Below, one piece after another: positions 25,069-33,239 of a stretch of DNA of 52,334 nucleotides; position 1 is the first letter of the stretch, and the number at the start of each line of letters is the position of its first letter. This stretch comes from Candidatus Thorarchaeota archaeon. Its GTDB lineage: Archaea; Asgardarchaeota; Thorarchaeia; Thorarchaeales; Thorarchaeaceae. Location of the stretch: the NCBI GenBank assembly GCA_016839445.1, contig JAEOUG010000058.1, forward strand, positions 1-52,334, written 5' to 3'. A program made the translations under genes and the position numbers. The notes under the pieces were generated by a model. That model saw nothing but the letters and a program-made list of their open reading frames with translations, ran no database searches and was not told the DNA's origin.

Positions 25069-26193
25069 TTGTTCGTTACACTCGTGACTGGAACACGACC
25101 ACAGATTGTCAAGTCAGCTCCCGTTCTGCGTGCCTTGGAGGCGGCTGGCATAGAGTGTGAGTTCATTCACACAGGCCAGCACTATGACTACGAGCTGGCA
25201 GGAGCATTTGTGGACGAGTTTGAGCTTCAGAAGCCTCATGATCTGGAGGTAGGCCCCGGTGATTACTGCTTCCAGGTGTATGGCATAATGGAGCGCCTCT
25301 CAGGTCACCTTGAGAAGCGGAGGCCCGACTACCTCATCATTCCCGGTGACACAACATCTGCCTTGGGCGCCGCCATGGTGGGCTTCAAAATGGAGATTCC
25401 GGTCTGCCACCTAGAAGCCGGCCTCAGGAGATACGACTATACCTATCAAGAAGAAATGAATCGGCGTCTGATAGATCATGGGTCCTCGGGTCTCTTCGCG
25501 CCCACGGTAACTGCTGTTGAGAACCTGAAACTTGAAGACGTGCTGGGAAAGGTGTATCTCATAGGAGACACGATGTACGACATTCTGAAGCACAGGCTGC
25601 CAAGGTACTCTGATAGGGCCTTCCTAGATCATGTGCTTGAGAAGATAGGAGTTGATGTCGACGAATATGCCCTTCTTACTCTCCACCGAAGAGAGAACGT
25701 AGACTCGGAGTCTCTTCTCTCGACCATTGTATCAGCAATAAACAGGCTCGACTTCCAGATTGTATTCCCAATACATCCACGCACTCGGAAACAGCTCGAG
25801 CAGTTCTCTCTGGAATTCGATTCGTCGCATGTCCACTTGGTCGACCCCCAACCGTACGACGAGTTCATGAGCCTGGTGGCCTCATCGAGGCTTGTCATCA
25901 GTGACTCAGGAGGCGTCCAGAAGGAGTGCTATCTTCTTAATGTCCCGCTCGTGTCCCTCCATCAACGAACCGAGTGGGTAGAAACCTTCGATGCGGGGGC
26001 GAACCTCCTGACTCCAATTGCAGAAGACAGAATCGTCGAGAGCTGCAACTCAATGTACGGCAAGAGACTAACCAACGACCCGTCCGTCTATGGCGATGGC
26101 AAGGCCGCTGAGAAGATCCCCGAGATTCTGAGATCTGGTGAAATCAGGATTCCAACAGATAGAACACGCAAGCCCTTCGCTGACTACTTCTGA
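25069..26193 (+). CDS. wecB: UDP-N-acetylglucosamine 2-epimerase (non-hydrolysing), copy 2
   Basis: 374 residues from TTG 25069. Same reaction as copy 1 (UDP-GlcNAc to UDP-ManNAc). Motifs: TGTRPQIVKSAPV, FIHTGQHYDYELA, IPGDTTSALGAAM, CHLEAGLRRYD, EEMNRRLIDH, LTLHRRENVD, FPIHPRT, ISDSGGVQKE and RTEWVET. Copy 2 keeps the canonical EAGLR. The two copies are similar but clearly diverged, so they are an old duplication or were acquired separately; they may have different partners or substrates. The stop codon faces the acyltransferase gene. Confidence 0.93.
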   Translation: MFVTLVTGTRPQIVKSAPVLRALEAAGIECEFIHTGQHYDYELAGAFVDEFELQKPHDLEVGPGDYCFQVYGIMERLSGHLEKRRPDYLIIPGDTTSALGAAMVGFKMEIPVCHLEAGLRRYDYTYQEEMNRRLIDHGSSGLFAPTVTAVENLKLEDVLGKVYLIGDTMYDILKHRLPRYSDRAFLDHVLEKIGVDVDEYALLTLHRRENVDSESLLSTIVSAINRLDFQIVFPIHPRTRKQLEQFSLEFDSSHVHLVDPQPYDEFMSLVASSRLVISDSGGVQKECYLLNVPLVSLHQRTEWVETFDAGANLLTPIAEDRIVESCNSMYGKRLTNDPSVYGDGKAAEKIPEILRSGEIRIPTDRTRKPFADYF

Positions 26194-26197
26194 GAAC

Positions 26198-26995
26198 TCA
26201 GTCCCAGGGCCTGTATTGCTCGCCATCGTTGTAGAACCGAAACCGGACTCCGTGTCTTCGGAGCAGGTCCTTCACCCGGTCCGTTTCCTCAGACGCAGGC
26301 CCCTCAATCTTCCTTCTCGGAAGGTCGAAGCTGGTCTTGCCCAAGGTGACCTGTGTGGCCTCCTCGTCCCTGCCTACACTGATACCGTAGAACTCTGCCT
26401 CTTTGATGATCTTGTCAACGACTGCCCGCTTCTCCTCGGCACTAACCTTGCGAGGATACGCGTTCTCCTTGAGTATCTTGACTGGTATACCCCCTGCCAG
26501 GCAGCCTGAGGGTAGGTCTCTGTTCACAAGAGACATGGCAGCAACGACCACGTTATCGCCGATTGTGACATTCGGATTGACTATTGCATATGGCAGCCAC
26601 ACATTGGAGCCAATCCTGACAGGTCCCTCTTGATATGGGAATCCATCGTATTCCGAGGGGTATGCGCCGTGCGTGAACACCTTTCCTTCCATGCCTATGC
26701 CCACTTCGTGTCCAATCTCCACATCGTGCGCAGTATTGACCATCGATCCCTTACCAAGATGCAGGAAGTCACCGGTTCTCAGGGAACCCATCTCACTCCG
26801 CCCACCACCAATGAGGACTCCTGTGGTAATCCATGCCTCTCGGCCAATCTCGATGTCACGGCCCCCTATGACGACGTTCTCACCGATCTTTGAGAAATCA
26901 CCAATCTTGATGTTCTTCGCGAGGAGTCGTGCTGACGGATGAATCACGACATCCCTGCCGAGTTCGATGTCATTCTCAGGCAAGTTTTGACACAC
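26198..26995 (-). CDS. Left-handed beta-helix (hexapeptide repeat) acyltransferase
   Basis: 265 residues from GTG 26995, which lies one base after the stop of the deacetylase frame; 27058 is an alternative start giving 286 residues. Residues about 5-190 are built of hexapeptide repeats (for example IELGRDVVI, IKIGDFSKI, VVIGGRDIEI, VEIGHEVGI, VRIGSNVWL, VTIGDNVVV). They end in DLPSGCLAGGIPVKILKEN, the usual cap of O- and N-acetyltransferases acting on sugars. The remaining 75 residues are charged and helical, with unknown purpose. It would transfer an acetyl or other acyl group to a nucleotide sugar or glycan. Confidence 0.88.
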   Translation of the reverse strand: MCQNLPENDIELGRDVVIHPSARLLAKNIKIGDFSKIGENVVIGGRDIEIGREAWITTGVLIGGGRSEMGSLRTGDFLHLGKGSMVNTAHDVEIGHEVGIGMEGKVFTHGAYPSEYDGFPYQEGPVRIGSNVWLPYAIVNPNVTIGDNVVVAAMSLVNRDLPSGCLAGGIPVKILKENAYPRKVSAEEKRAVVDKIIKEAEFYGISVGRDEEATQVTLGKTSFDLPRRKIEGPASEETDRVKDLLRRHGVRFRFYNDGEQYRPWD

Positions 26996-26996
26996 C

Positions 26997-27662
26997 TCAC
27001 TTGGGTGGCTTGTTGAATGAGCAGACAACCCCCCTGTGCTGGGCGAAGGCTTCTGCATAAGCGGCTCCGCAGTGGTGACCTTGGTATCCCATCACCGACT
27101 TCACTGCGTTGATCGTGAAGTATCCACGGCGTTCGACTTGGGACTTGTACAGACCGAGCATCTCGATCTTCTAGTTAACCTGCTCTTCCGTCAGAGGAAC
27201 GTACACCTCGGGAGTGAACCCAGGGCTATTCCCTGCAATCTCGTACGATAGCACTGACACGTCTGTCTTCATGAATGCCCTGAAGGTCTCCTCTGCGACA
27301 ACTCTGTGGTCCTGATGGAGATCGCCCACCCATGTTGTCAGGACAAGGTCGTAGTCTTCGTCACGTCGAAGACCATAGATGGTCTCCAGAATCTCCTGTC
27401 TTCTAGCGGGGAAGTCGCGAACTGGAAGCTCGTAGATTGTCAGGTCCTTGATGCCCATGTGTTTCGCCGCGGCCTCGCATTCCTTTCGGAGAATGTCGAT
27501 TGGGTGTTTGCTTGTGTCTACGCTCTTCCTACAGTCGCTGAAGACAACTGACCTCACATTGGCGCCGCTCTCGACTAGCAGTCGGACTGTCGCTCCTGCT
27601 CCCACTTCCATGTCATCTGTGTGGGCAGAGAGCACAAGCACGTTGTCAACATTCCATATCAT
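26997..27662 (-). CDS. PIG-L/LmbE de-N-acetylase, interrupted by an in-frame TAG
   Basis: The frame from ATG 27662 gives 163 residues up to TAG at 27171-27173. Past that codon the same frame continues for 57 residues to TGA at 26997-26999. Motifs before the stop: VLSAHTDDMEVGAGAT (the AHxDD zinc site) and GDLHQDHRVVAEE (the second zinc site). After the stop come LGLYKSQVERRGY and CGAAYAEAFAQ, which are the normal end of the family. The full frame of 221 residues plus stop is the usual length, and the next gene starts one base after it. Family members remove N-acetyl from GlcNAc units. It is a nonsense mutation, a sequence error or readthrough. Confidence 0.8.
27171..27173 (-). other. In-frame amber codon inside the deacetylase gene
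   Basis: TAG between EEQVN and KIEMLGLY of the PIG-L/LmbE frame. TAG also ends many genes of this window, so general recoding is unlikely. Confidence 0.7.
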
Positions 27663-27729
27663 CTGAAAGGACTCCTCTACACTGAAGACTGCTCTAGTCG
27701 AAGCCTGTCATCAAAATAGCGCTTCCGGT

Positions 27730-29307
27730 CTATATCAGCCCCGCCTTCTGGGCGAACTTCCGATATCCCTTCATCAAGAGCTTGACTATGTTCCTTCTGA
27801 GAACGAACTTGATCCATTGCTCTTCTGTAGGTTCCTTGAAGAAGAGGCCGAACTGAGCGGCATAGTCATCCTCTGAGTCGAATGTGGTCAGCTTCTGGAC
27901 TGCGCCTGGAGAGAAGATGAGTTCGACGTCTGGGTTCTCAGCTCTGACTGGCCTCACCTCAATCTCATCTTTGCCGACAACTTCTACGTGGAACCTCTGC
28001 CCCTCCACTTCATAATCAATAACAGCCTCTTTCTTGAGGCCCTCGAAGATCAGCGGGTGCGCCGAGAGGTACTGCATGAACTGCTTCTTCAATTCGCTCT
28101 CTGCTGCTTCTCTCTTCTTCTTTCCCTTCTGAGCATAGGGGAGTAGGAACGTTGGTAGGTCCAGAACTGGCAACTTGCTGCCGATGTGCTTGGCACCGTC
28201 TTCGAGACCTCTGTGACAGAAGGGACACGCAGTGACAAGTATCTCTGCTCCTGTTTCTTCGGCTTCGACGATGCGATTTCCTGCTACTTCATTCGCAAGG
28301 TCACCGAAGCTTCCTTTCACTCCTCCTCCAGACCCACAGCAGTGCGCGTACCTCTTGTTCGTTTCCATTTCAACAAGAGTGACATTGTCAACTGCTTCAA
28401 TGACTCTCCTGGGCGCTTCGTAGACCTCTGCGTGTCGCCCCAGGTGACAAGGGTCGTGGTACGTCACGGTGAGCTTCTTCGGTGCGGCAAAGGTCGCCTT
28501 GCCGTCCTGTACTAGTCTGTCAAGGTACTCGGTGATGTGGAGCACCTCGAAGTCGTACTTGAGATTGCGCTGTGGTACGTCAATCTTCCAGGTCCTGAAA
28601 CATCCCGCGCACGCAGTGACCAGAGTTCGAACGCCTGCCTTATTCAGAGCATCGATATTCTTTGTGGTTATCTCATCAAAGATCTTCTCGCGTCCGAGTC
28701 GAAGCAGAACGCTTCCACAGCACTCTTCGTCGGGAATGATTGTGAAGTCCACGCCCATCTTGTCCAGAAGTTCCACCGTGGTTCGAGCTATCTCCTTCTC
28801 CCTGTACGAAGATGTGCAGCCTACGAAGTATGCCACTGGGGCCTGTTCTGGCCACTCATGCTCTCCAAACAGAGCGAGTCTCTTGTCACGTGGCTCCTTG
28901 TAGGGGTTTCCGTCTGCCTTGATTGAATCCTCGATGACCGAGTGCTTCTCAAGGTCATATCCCGCCTCAACGAGGTCTCTCCGAAGGGCTTCCATCATTT
29001 CTGGAAGGCGGATTCCCTCTGCGGTTGCAGTACACGTTTCCTGGCAGTTCTTGCACGTTGTACAAGTGAACGCCCAGTCAGCAATTGCCTTGTCAATGGG
29101 GAGCTTTCCCTCAAGCAGGTCATTCATGATCATGACTCTGCCTCTGGAGGCGTACGCCTCGAAGCCGAGTACGTTCTTTATCGCGCACGGGAGGAATACA
29201 TCACGATCCGAGGCAACAGTCTTGTCTGCGAGCGAGCAGTCTCCACATCGAGCGCATAGCCACAGGTCTTCAAGATACTTGGATAGATGTTTGAACTCGG
29301 CGACCAT
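27730..29307 (-). CDS. GlcF/HdrD-like iron-sulfur oxidoreductase with C-terminal SCP2-like domain
   Basis: 525 residues. The N-terminal ferredoxin region has CARCGDC and CTTCKNCQETC for two [4Fe-4S] clusters. Two CCG domains follow: FVGCTSSYR, EECCGSVLLRLG and TACAGC; then YHDPCHLGRHAEVYE, HCCGSGGGVKG and TACPFC. This is the build of heterodisulfide reductase D and of the Fe-S subunit of glycolate/lactate oxidase. Residues about 425-525 form an extra domain (FHVEVVGKDEIEVRPV, then DVELIFSPGAVQKL) resembling SCP2 sterol-carrier folds. The start overlaps the end of the FAD subunit (GAGTGAATG), with GGAGG before it. It passes electrons from the FAD subunit onwards. Confidence 0.87.
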   Translation of the reverse strand: MVAEFKHLSKYLEDLWLCARCGDCSLADKTVASDRDVFLPCAIKNVLGFEAYASRGRVMIMNDLLEGKLPIDKAIADWAFTCTTCKNCQETCTATAEGIRLPEMMEALRRDLVEAGYDLEKHSVIEDSIKADGNPYKEPRDKRLALFGEHEWPEQAPVAYFVGCTSSYREKEIARTTVELLDKMGVDFTIIPDEECCGSVLLRLGREKIFDEITTKNIDALNKAGVRTLVTACAGCFRTWKIDVPQRNLKYDFEVLHITEYLDRLVQDGKATFAAPKKLTVTYHDPCHLGRHAEVYEAPRRVIEAVDNVTLVEMETNKRYAHCCGSGGGVKGSFGDLANEVAGNRIVEAEETGAEILVTACPFCHRGLEDGAKHIGSKLPVLDLPTFLLPYAQKGKKKREAAESELKKQFMQYLSAHPLIFEGLKKEAVIDYEVEGQRFHVEVVGKDEIEVRPVRAENPDVELIFSPGAVQKLTTFDSEDDYAAQFGLFFKEPTEEQWIKFVLRRNIVKLLMKGYRKFAQKAGLI

Positions 29308-30744
29308 TCACTCACCTCCTGTGAAGACCCCCGGGGTGAAGATATCGCTGGGGTCGATTGCTCGCTTAATCGTCCAGTACAGGTCCAAGAACCGCGGGTT
29401 CGCCTTGGCTACAGCCCGCTTCTCCCAGAGTAGGCCTGACCAGTATGGGCATGCACCCGTATCCATGTGTGCGTCGAGCATTTCATTCCATGCCTTGAGA
29501 CCCAACTCCATCTTGTCCCTTGTCGGCACGAAGATTGTGATCCAGCCTGTGGCATAGGCCCGGTCTGATCCCAGGCAACTGGCTATCCACTTGATGCCGT
29601 TGTCCAGCAGCTTGTACTTCTTGAAGATGGCCCACATTCGTTTCATGATCTCAGGTATGGAAGGAATCGGTCTGAGGTGACAGGTGTTCAGCCAAAAGCC
29701 GTTGTTGTATAATGGTTGAACCAGATTGAACATCTCGGACCAGTGCATCTGCGATGCGAAGTTGCCGAGGTCTTTCCCACCGTGTTTGAAGGCAACTTCA
29801 CGAATTATCTCCATCTTCCTGTTTGCGAGTTCCTGGTCCACTTCCTGGACGATGGATGCGAACATGGAGTTGATCTCCTTGTGCTTGTCAAGGAAGCCGG
29901 GGAAGAACGTGTCCGTTGATTGCCGGTCGGCAAGGAGGTTGAGTTCCTCTGTGAACCCGAGCTTCTGGACTTCAAGAAATGCTGCCGTTGCATCTTCAAG
30001 TGTCTTGAATCCGAAGTCCCCGTAGGCGTAGAATTCGGCCTTTGGATAGATCTTGAGTGTGACCTTGGTCTTTACTCCGAGGGACCCGTGGTCTCCAAGG
30101 AAGATCCCTGTCAGGTCGAGGAATGTGGAATAGCGTCCAAAGATCTTGGCGTCTGGATTCCATCCAGTACCAGTCTTCACGACTTCTCCGCTTGGCAAGA
30201 CTACCTCAAGAGACACCACTCCCTCAGTGGATGGCCCGTACTTGGATGCAGCATAGCCAATGCTATTGATACTCACAGAGCCTCCCACAGTCCCCACATT
30301 TCCTCCATAGGGGCCTCTGAAACCAAGTTTGTATCCAGCTTCGTCGAGTCTGTGGATAAGCTCTGCCCATCTGAGACCCGCTTCAACCGTGACGGTCATC
30401 ACGTCTTCATCGATGCGGATGATACGATCCATCTTGACCATGTCAATCATGACTGCGTGGGGGATTCTTGGGAGACATGCCCCACAGATGCCGTTTCTTC
30501 CTCCGGCTGGCATGATAGGTGTCTTTGTCTTGGCACAGAGGCGAACAATGTCTTGCACTTGCTCCACGCTGCTCGGCATCACGACAATCCCGGGCCTCTC
30601 AGCCTCGAGATGACAGGCATCTTTGCTGTAGGACGAGATAATCACAGGATTGTCGTTGACATGTGCCTCTCCTACGATCTTAACCAGTTCCTCATAGAGG
30701 GGATGTGTTCTGCTAGCCTTGACGATGGCCATGGTCCGCACCAT
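29308..30744 (-). CDS. FAD-linked oxidase subunit (GlcD-like, lactate/glycolate dehydrogenase type)
   Basis: 478 residues from ATG 30744; ATG 30732 (MAIVKASRTHP) is also possible. The PCMH-type FAD domain is clear: IVVMPSSVEQVQDIVRLC, TPIMPAGGRNGICGACLP, VTVEAGLRWAELIHRLDEAGY, GGNVGTVGGSVSINSIG and EVVLPSGEVVKTGTGWN. The second half is the FAD-oxidase C domain, and the FTPG ending is typical. It oxidises a 2-hydroxyacid, giving electrons to the Fe-S/CCG protein encoded directly downstream. The substrate is not evident. This two-gene unit is unlike the glycan genes on both sides. Confidence 0.87.
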   Translation of the reverse strand: MVRTMAIVKASRTHPLYEELVKIVGEAHVNDNPVIISSYSKDACHLEAERPGIVVMPSSVEQVQDIVRLCAKTKTPIMPAGGRNGICGACLPRIPHAVMIDMVKMDRIIRIDEDVMTVTVEAGLRWAELIHRLDEAGYKLGFRGPYGGNVGTVGGSVSINSIGYAASKYGPSTEGVVSLEVVLPSGEVVKTGTGWNPDAKIFGRYSTFLDLTGIFLGDHGSLGVKTKVTLKIYPKAEFYAYGDFGFKTLEDATAAFLEVQKLGFTEELNLLADRQSTDTFFPGFLDKHKEINSMFASIVQEVDQELANRKMEIIREVAFKHGGKDLGNFASQMHWSEMFNLVQPLYNNGFWLNTCHLRPIPSIPEIMKRMWAIFKKYKLLDNGIKWIASCLGSDRAYATGWITIFVPTRDKMELGLKAWNEMLDAHMDTGACPYWSGLLWEKRAVAKANPRFLDLYWTIKRAIDPSDIFTPGVFTGGE

Positions 30745-30834
30745 CTCCTATCCGGATAGCACCCGTATAAGTAATCAGCGATTCTGGACTGTTTTTCGTC
30801 ATCAGCTTCGGGGGGTAATATGACTAGATGTGCA

Positions 30835-31287
30835 TCACTGCATGGTCTCCTGGAGGACTTCTCGGAAGTCGAGCGATAGCGGCTCAAACCTCACGAAGTC
30901 TATCGACCTTGCTCTGCTTATGCAGTCGGGCAGTTCTTCGAGACTCTTGCACCATATCAGGTGCTTTCCTCTCTCCATCTTCTTGACGAGTTCCCATTCA
31001 TGCCCGCCTGTGATATCGGGATTCTGTATGGCTATGAGACGTCGACCTCTGGTGACGTTCTCCATTATGGTTCCCGCGCCGCAGTTGCTGATAATGACAT
31101 CTGCCTTCTGGAAGTACTCCTCTAGACTTGGGAGGAATCTGAAGCTCTCAATCTTGCGAGGTCTGTACTTGCCTGCCCCTATCTGTGCAACCACGTCATC
31201 AGTAATCGTTCCGTTCTCCGCCAGCTGGTCCATCTTCAGGATGAGTGAGTCGTGAGGGAGTGAAGTGCCGACAGTGATGAAGATCAA
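30835..31287 (-). CDS. Alg13-like glycosyltransferase subunit
   Basis: 150 residues from TTG 31287, overlapping the upstream stop in TTGA. It matches the C-terminal donor-binding half of GT28 enzymes: MIFITVGTSLPHDSLI at the start and ADVIISNCGAGTIMENVTRGRRLIAI for the UDP-sugar site. Alg13 (or bacterial PssE) pairs with Alg14 (PssD) to add GlcNAc from UDP-GlcNAc to a lipid-linked sugar at the cytoplasmic side of the membrane. The Alg14-like partner is the gene directly upstream. Confidence 0.85.
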   Translation of the reverse strand: MIFITVGTSLPHDSLILKMDQLAENGTITDDVVAQIGAGKYRPRKIESFRFLPSLEEYFQKADVIISNCGAGTIMENVTRGRRLIAIQNPDITGGHEWELVKKMERGKHLIWCKSLEELPDCISRARSIDFVRFEPLSLDFREVLQETMQ

Positions 31288-31760
31288 ACTATCATCCCCC
31301 TGTACTCCACTCCTGGATATCTATTCGCAAGTTCGGGCCAGCTGCTTAGCCACAAGTCTGTCTTCCCAATGAGGAGCCTACCTGCGATGGAAGGGTAGTA
31401 TACTCTACTCGGGCTCTCTATGTAGATTGTCTTGATACCAAACAGACGAGCCATTAGGAATGGTGGGAGAGTCAGCCCTGATCCTGTGCTGACCAACACA
31501 TCAGGCCGCACAATGAAAAAGAGCACCAAGCTATGAAGGAAAAGAAAGAGTGTCCTGAAGATGGACATGATTCTGCTGTCCTTGGCTCGGAAACGGGGGG
31601 AGATGACACTGTAGTATTTGCTCCCGACCTTCTCTTTCGTCACGTCTGACTCAAAGGGCACCATGAAGTACTTCTCAGCCTCGATTTGACTACTGAGCTT
31701 CAGACCTCTTGATGTGTGACCTCCTGAGCCTAGAACGAAGAGAACTCGCAAGCTACTCAT
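31284..31760 (-). CDS. Alg14-like membrane-anchoring glycosyltransferase subunit
   Basis: 158 residues. It opens with LRVLFVLGSGGHTSRGLKL, the GxGGHT acceptor-side motif of Alg14/PssD. Then come a hydrophobic segment (TLFLFLHSLVLFFIVRPDVLVSTGSG) and TIYIESPSRVYYPSIAGRLL. It recruits the Alg13-like subunit to the membrane and presents the lipid-linked acceptor. The two genes overlap by four bases. In eukaryotes this pair makes the second step of N-glycan assembly; here it may build the archaeal N-glycan or a surface glycan. Confidence 0.85.
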   Translation of the reverse strand: MSSLRVLFVLGSGGHTSRGLKLSSQIEAEKYFMVPFESDVTKEKVGSKYYSVISPRFRAKDSRIMSIFRTLFLFLHSLVLFFIVRPDVLVSTGSGLTLPPFLMARLFGIKTIYIESPSRVYYPSIAGRLLIGKTDLWLSSWPELANRYPGVEYRGMIV

Positions 31761-32038
31761 TACCTCTGGTTTCCTGACGGTTCGCCTCGCATATCACGCT
31801 TTTGATTTCTTCCTCCCCGAGCTGCCCTGCTATTCCCGTCTCCATTTGGCGCCAAACGGCTTTCACATGCTCTGCTGGGTGCTCAAGGGGCTCCGGATTT
31901 CATACCCAGATGGCTACTCAGATATTATCGACGTAATACCTAGACATTCTCCACATTTGATGATTAGTTTATTAGAGACCGGGACATCTCTCCACAGGAA
32001 GTTGAGGTCTGTTGTATTCAGACCCTACACTACGCGAG

Positions 32039-32815
32039 ATGAGAATCTTGAGCTCAAGTACCAAACTTATACCCTCCAGAATCGAGCCCACTGGACCCTT
32101 TCTATCCATTCGTCTGTTCCGACTCGAGGGCATGACCTATTCGGCTGACAAGCTGGCGAAGCTGTTGGCGGGGATCAAGTATGAACCTACAAACAGTAAG
32201 GACGCAACCCAAGGCTTTGCAGATGCTGTGGTGAGTGGCCGAGCTGTGGTCTGTGAGTTTATCGCTGGATTCAGAGTTCCCATCTATACCTACAAGGAAG
32301 GCGCGAGGTCCTCCTCGTACTACGTTTCTGAGGATCGGGCCACCATCGTGATCAAGCTGTCCCGGAACACTATCGAGGTCCGAGGATCCGAAAGAATCGC
32401 TCGGAGGTTCCGCAGAGTCCTGCAGGACGAAACAGGGGCTACCATGGAGCACCTATCGTTCAGTGCAGAAGCTGCAAGGGAGCTCTACGATTCGCTTGCT
32501 ATCCCCGATGCAACAAGGAAGCCCCGGATTGATTACATCCTGATCACAGGTATTGACGATCCTCGCCTTGCCATCGAGCAAGCAGAATTCAAGGGAACGG
32601 ACATCCATGGCGACAAGAACATACCAACGTGGACTCGCAGCTACAAGGGTCACATCAGCAGGTTTGGAGGAGTACTCCACTACTCATCCGGCTCTCAGCT
32701 GAAGACCAACATCAACACTGAAGTCGGATCCCTCTCAATCTATGCGACGGGAGAAGGGATTCTCGACAAAGACATACGTTGGATTGTCCGGCTGATAGAA
32801 GACAGTGCAAAATGA
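32039..32815 (+). CDS. Conserved-looking protein of unknown function
   Basis: 258 residues from ATG 32039; TTG 32012 adds nine residues, and ATG 32130 (MTYSADKLAKLL) would give a shorter protein. The chain alternates beta strands and helices: AVVCEFIAGFRVPIYTY, ATIVIKLSRNTIEVRG and IDYILITGIDDPRLAIEQAEFKG, ending in IRWIVRLIEDSAK. No membrane segment or metal site stands out. I do not recognise the family. The 278 bases before it hold no convincing gene, only a 12-bp palindrome TTTGGCGCCAAA at 31845-31856 and a TATA-like TTTATTAG near 31969. Confidence 0.6.
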   Translation: MRILSSSTKLIPSRIEPTGPFLSIRLFRLEGMTYSADKLAKLLAGIKYEPTNSKDATQGFADAVVSGRAVVCEFIAGFRVPIYTYKEGARSSSYYVSEDRATIVIKLSRNTIEVRGSERIARRFRRVLQDETGATMEHLSFSAEAARELYDSLAIPDATRKPRIDYILITGIDDPRLAIEQAEFKGTDIHGDKNIPTWTRSYKGHISRFGGVLHYSSGSQLKTNINTEVGSLSIYATGEGILDKDIRWIVRLIEDSAK

Positions 32816-32824
32816 GGAATCGGT

Positions 32825-32838
32825 GGACCTTCGGGTCC
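32825..32838 (+). terminator. UUCG hairpin after the 32039 gene
   Basis: A 5-bp stem GGACC / GGTCC is closed by the stable loop TTCG, 10 bases after the stop codon. It is followed by mixed sequence with short T runs. It may act as a terminator between convergent genes. Confidence 0.35.
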
Positions 32839-32869
32839 TCCGGTTCACGTATTTCTCCTGAGACCCCTG

Positions 32870-33166
32870 CTACATCCAGTCAGCGGGCTCTCTCTTGATG
32901 GACACGATTGTCCGAGTGTTGTCTATGTACCACCGAGTCTTGTCTCTGAATACGGGCCAGAACTCAAAGAAGCTTTGCGGGTCTTCAGTTTCGATGAGCA
33001 GGAATCCATTCCACTCTGATCCCCAGGCGTGTTTGTAGTCGCCTACGATTGTCAGTTGCTCTGGCCAGCTCTCCTTGGCGAACCCACCCCAGAACTCCTT
33101 TGCTTCCCCTGCTTGCTCAGGGGTCATCAAGTGGAACTTGTAAAAGACGAGAAACGCGTACGTCAT
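32870..33166 (-). CDS. Small alpha/beta protein (DUF3303-like)
   Basis: 98 residues from ATG 33166 (MTYAFLVFYKFH). Strand and helix order (TYAFLVFYKF, helix with EQAGEAKEFWGGF, LTIVGDYKHA, GFLLIETEDPQSFFEFWPVF, RTIVSIKRE) fits a dimeric ferredoxin-like barrel of the DUF3303 kind, which I suggest with caution. No catalytic residues are evident. It shares a divergent promoter with the nuclease gene at 33240, where an inverted repeat lies. Confidence 0.6.
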   Translation of the reverse strand: MTYAFLVFYKFHLMTPEQAGEAKEFWGGFAKESWPEQLTIVGDYKHAWGSEWNGFLLIETEDPQSFFEFWPVFRDKTRWYIDNTRTIVSIKREPADWM

Positions 33167-33200
33167 TTTCCCATCACGGGCTCTAGGAGGAGGTCGGTGG

Positions 33201-33208
33201 ATTAAAAA
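33201..33208. promoter_or_regulatory. AT-rich promoter core shared by divergent genes
   Basis: ATTAAAAA on the plus strand (TTTTTAAT on the minus) is about 32-39 bases from each start (33166 leftward, 33240 rightward). It can serve as TATA box for both genes. Confidence 0.5.
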
Positions 33209-33221
33209 CGTTCGGAACGTT
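33207..33221. promoter_or_regulatory. Perfect inverted repeat, candidate operator
   Basis: AACGTTC-G-GAACGTT: 7-bp arms with a one-base centre. It touches the TATA box and lies between the two divergent starts. This is the form and place of a repressor site for a dimeric regulator. Confidence 0.5.
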
Positions 33222-33239
33222 GCTCCCTCCAGAAGGTCC

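Noticed and set aside
27171-27173. Pyrrolysine as the meaning of the in-frame TAG
   Set aside because: TAG ends many genes here, the site is not an active-site position, and no pyl genes are in the window; mutation or sequence error is simpler.
31846-32148. Open frame of 100 codons on the plus strand before the 32039 gene
   Set aside because: It starts at a TTG inside a palindrome, has no ribosome site, overlaps the better frame at 32039, and its protein has no fold-like pattern.
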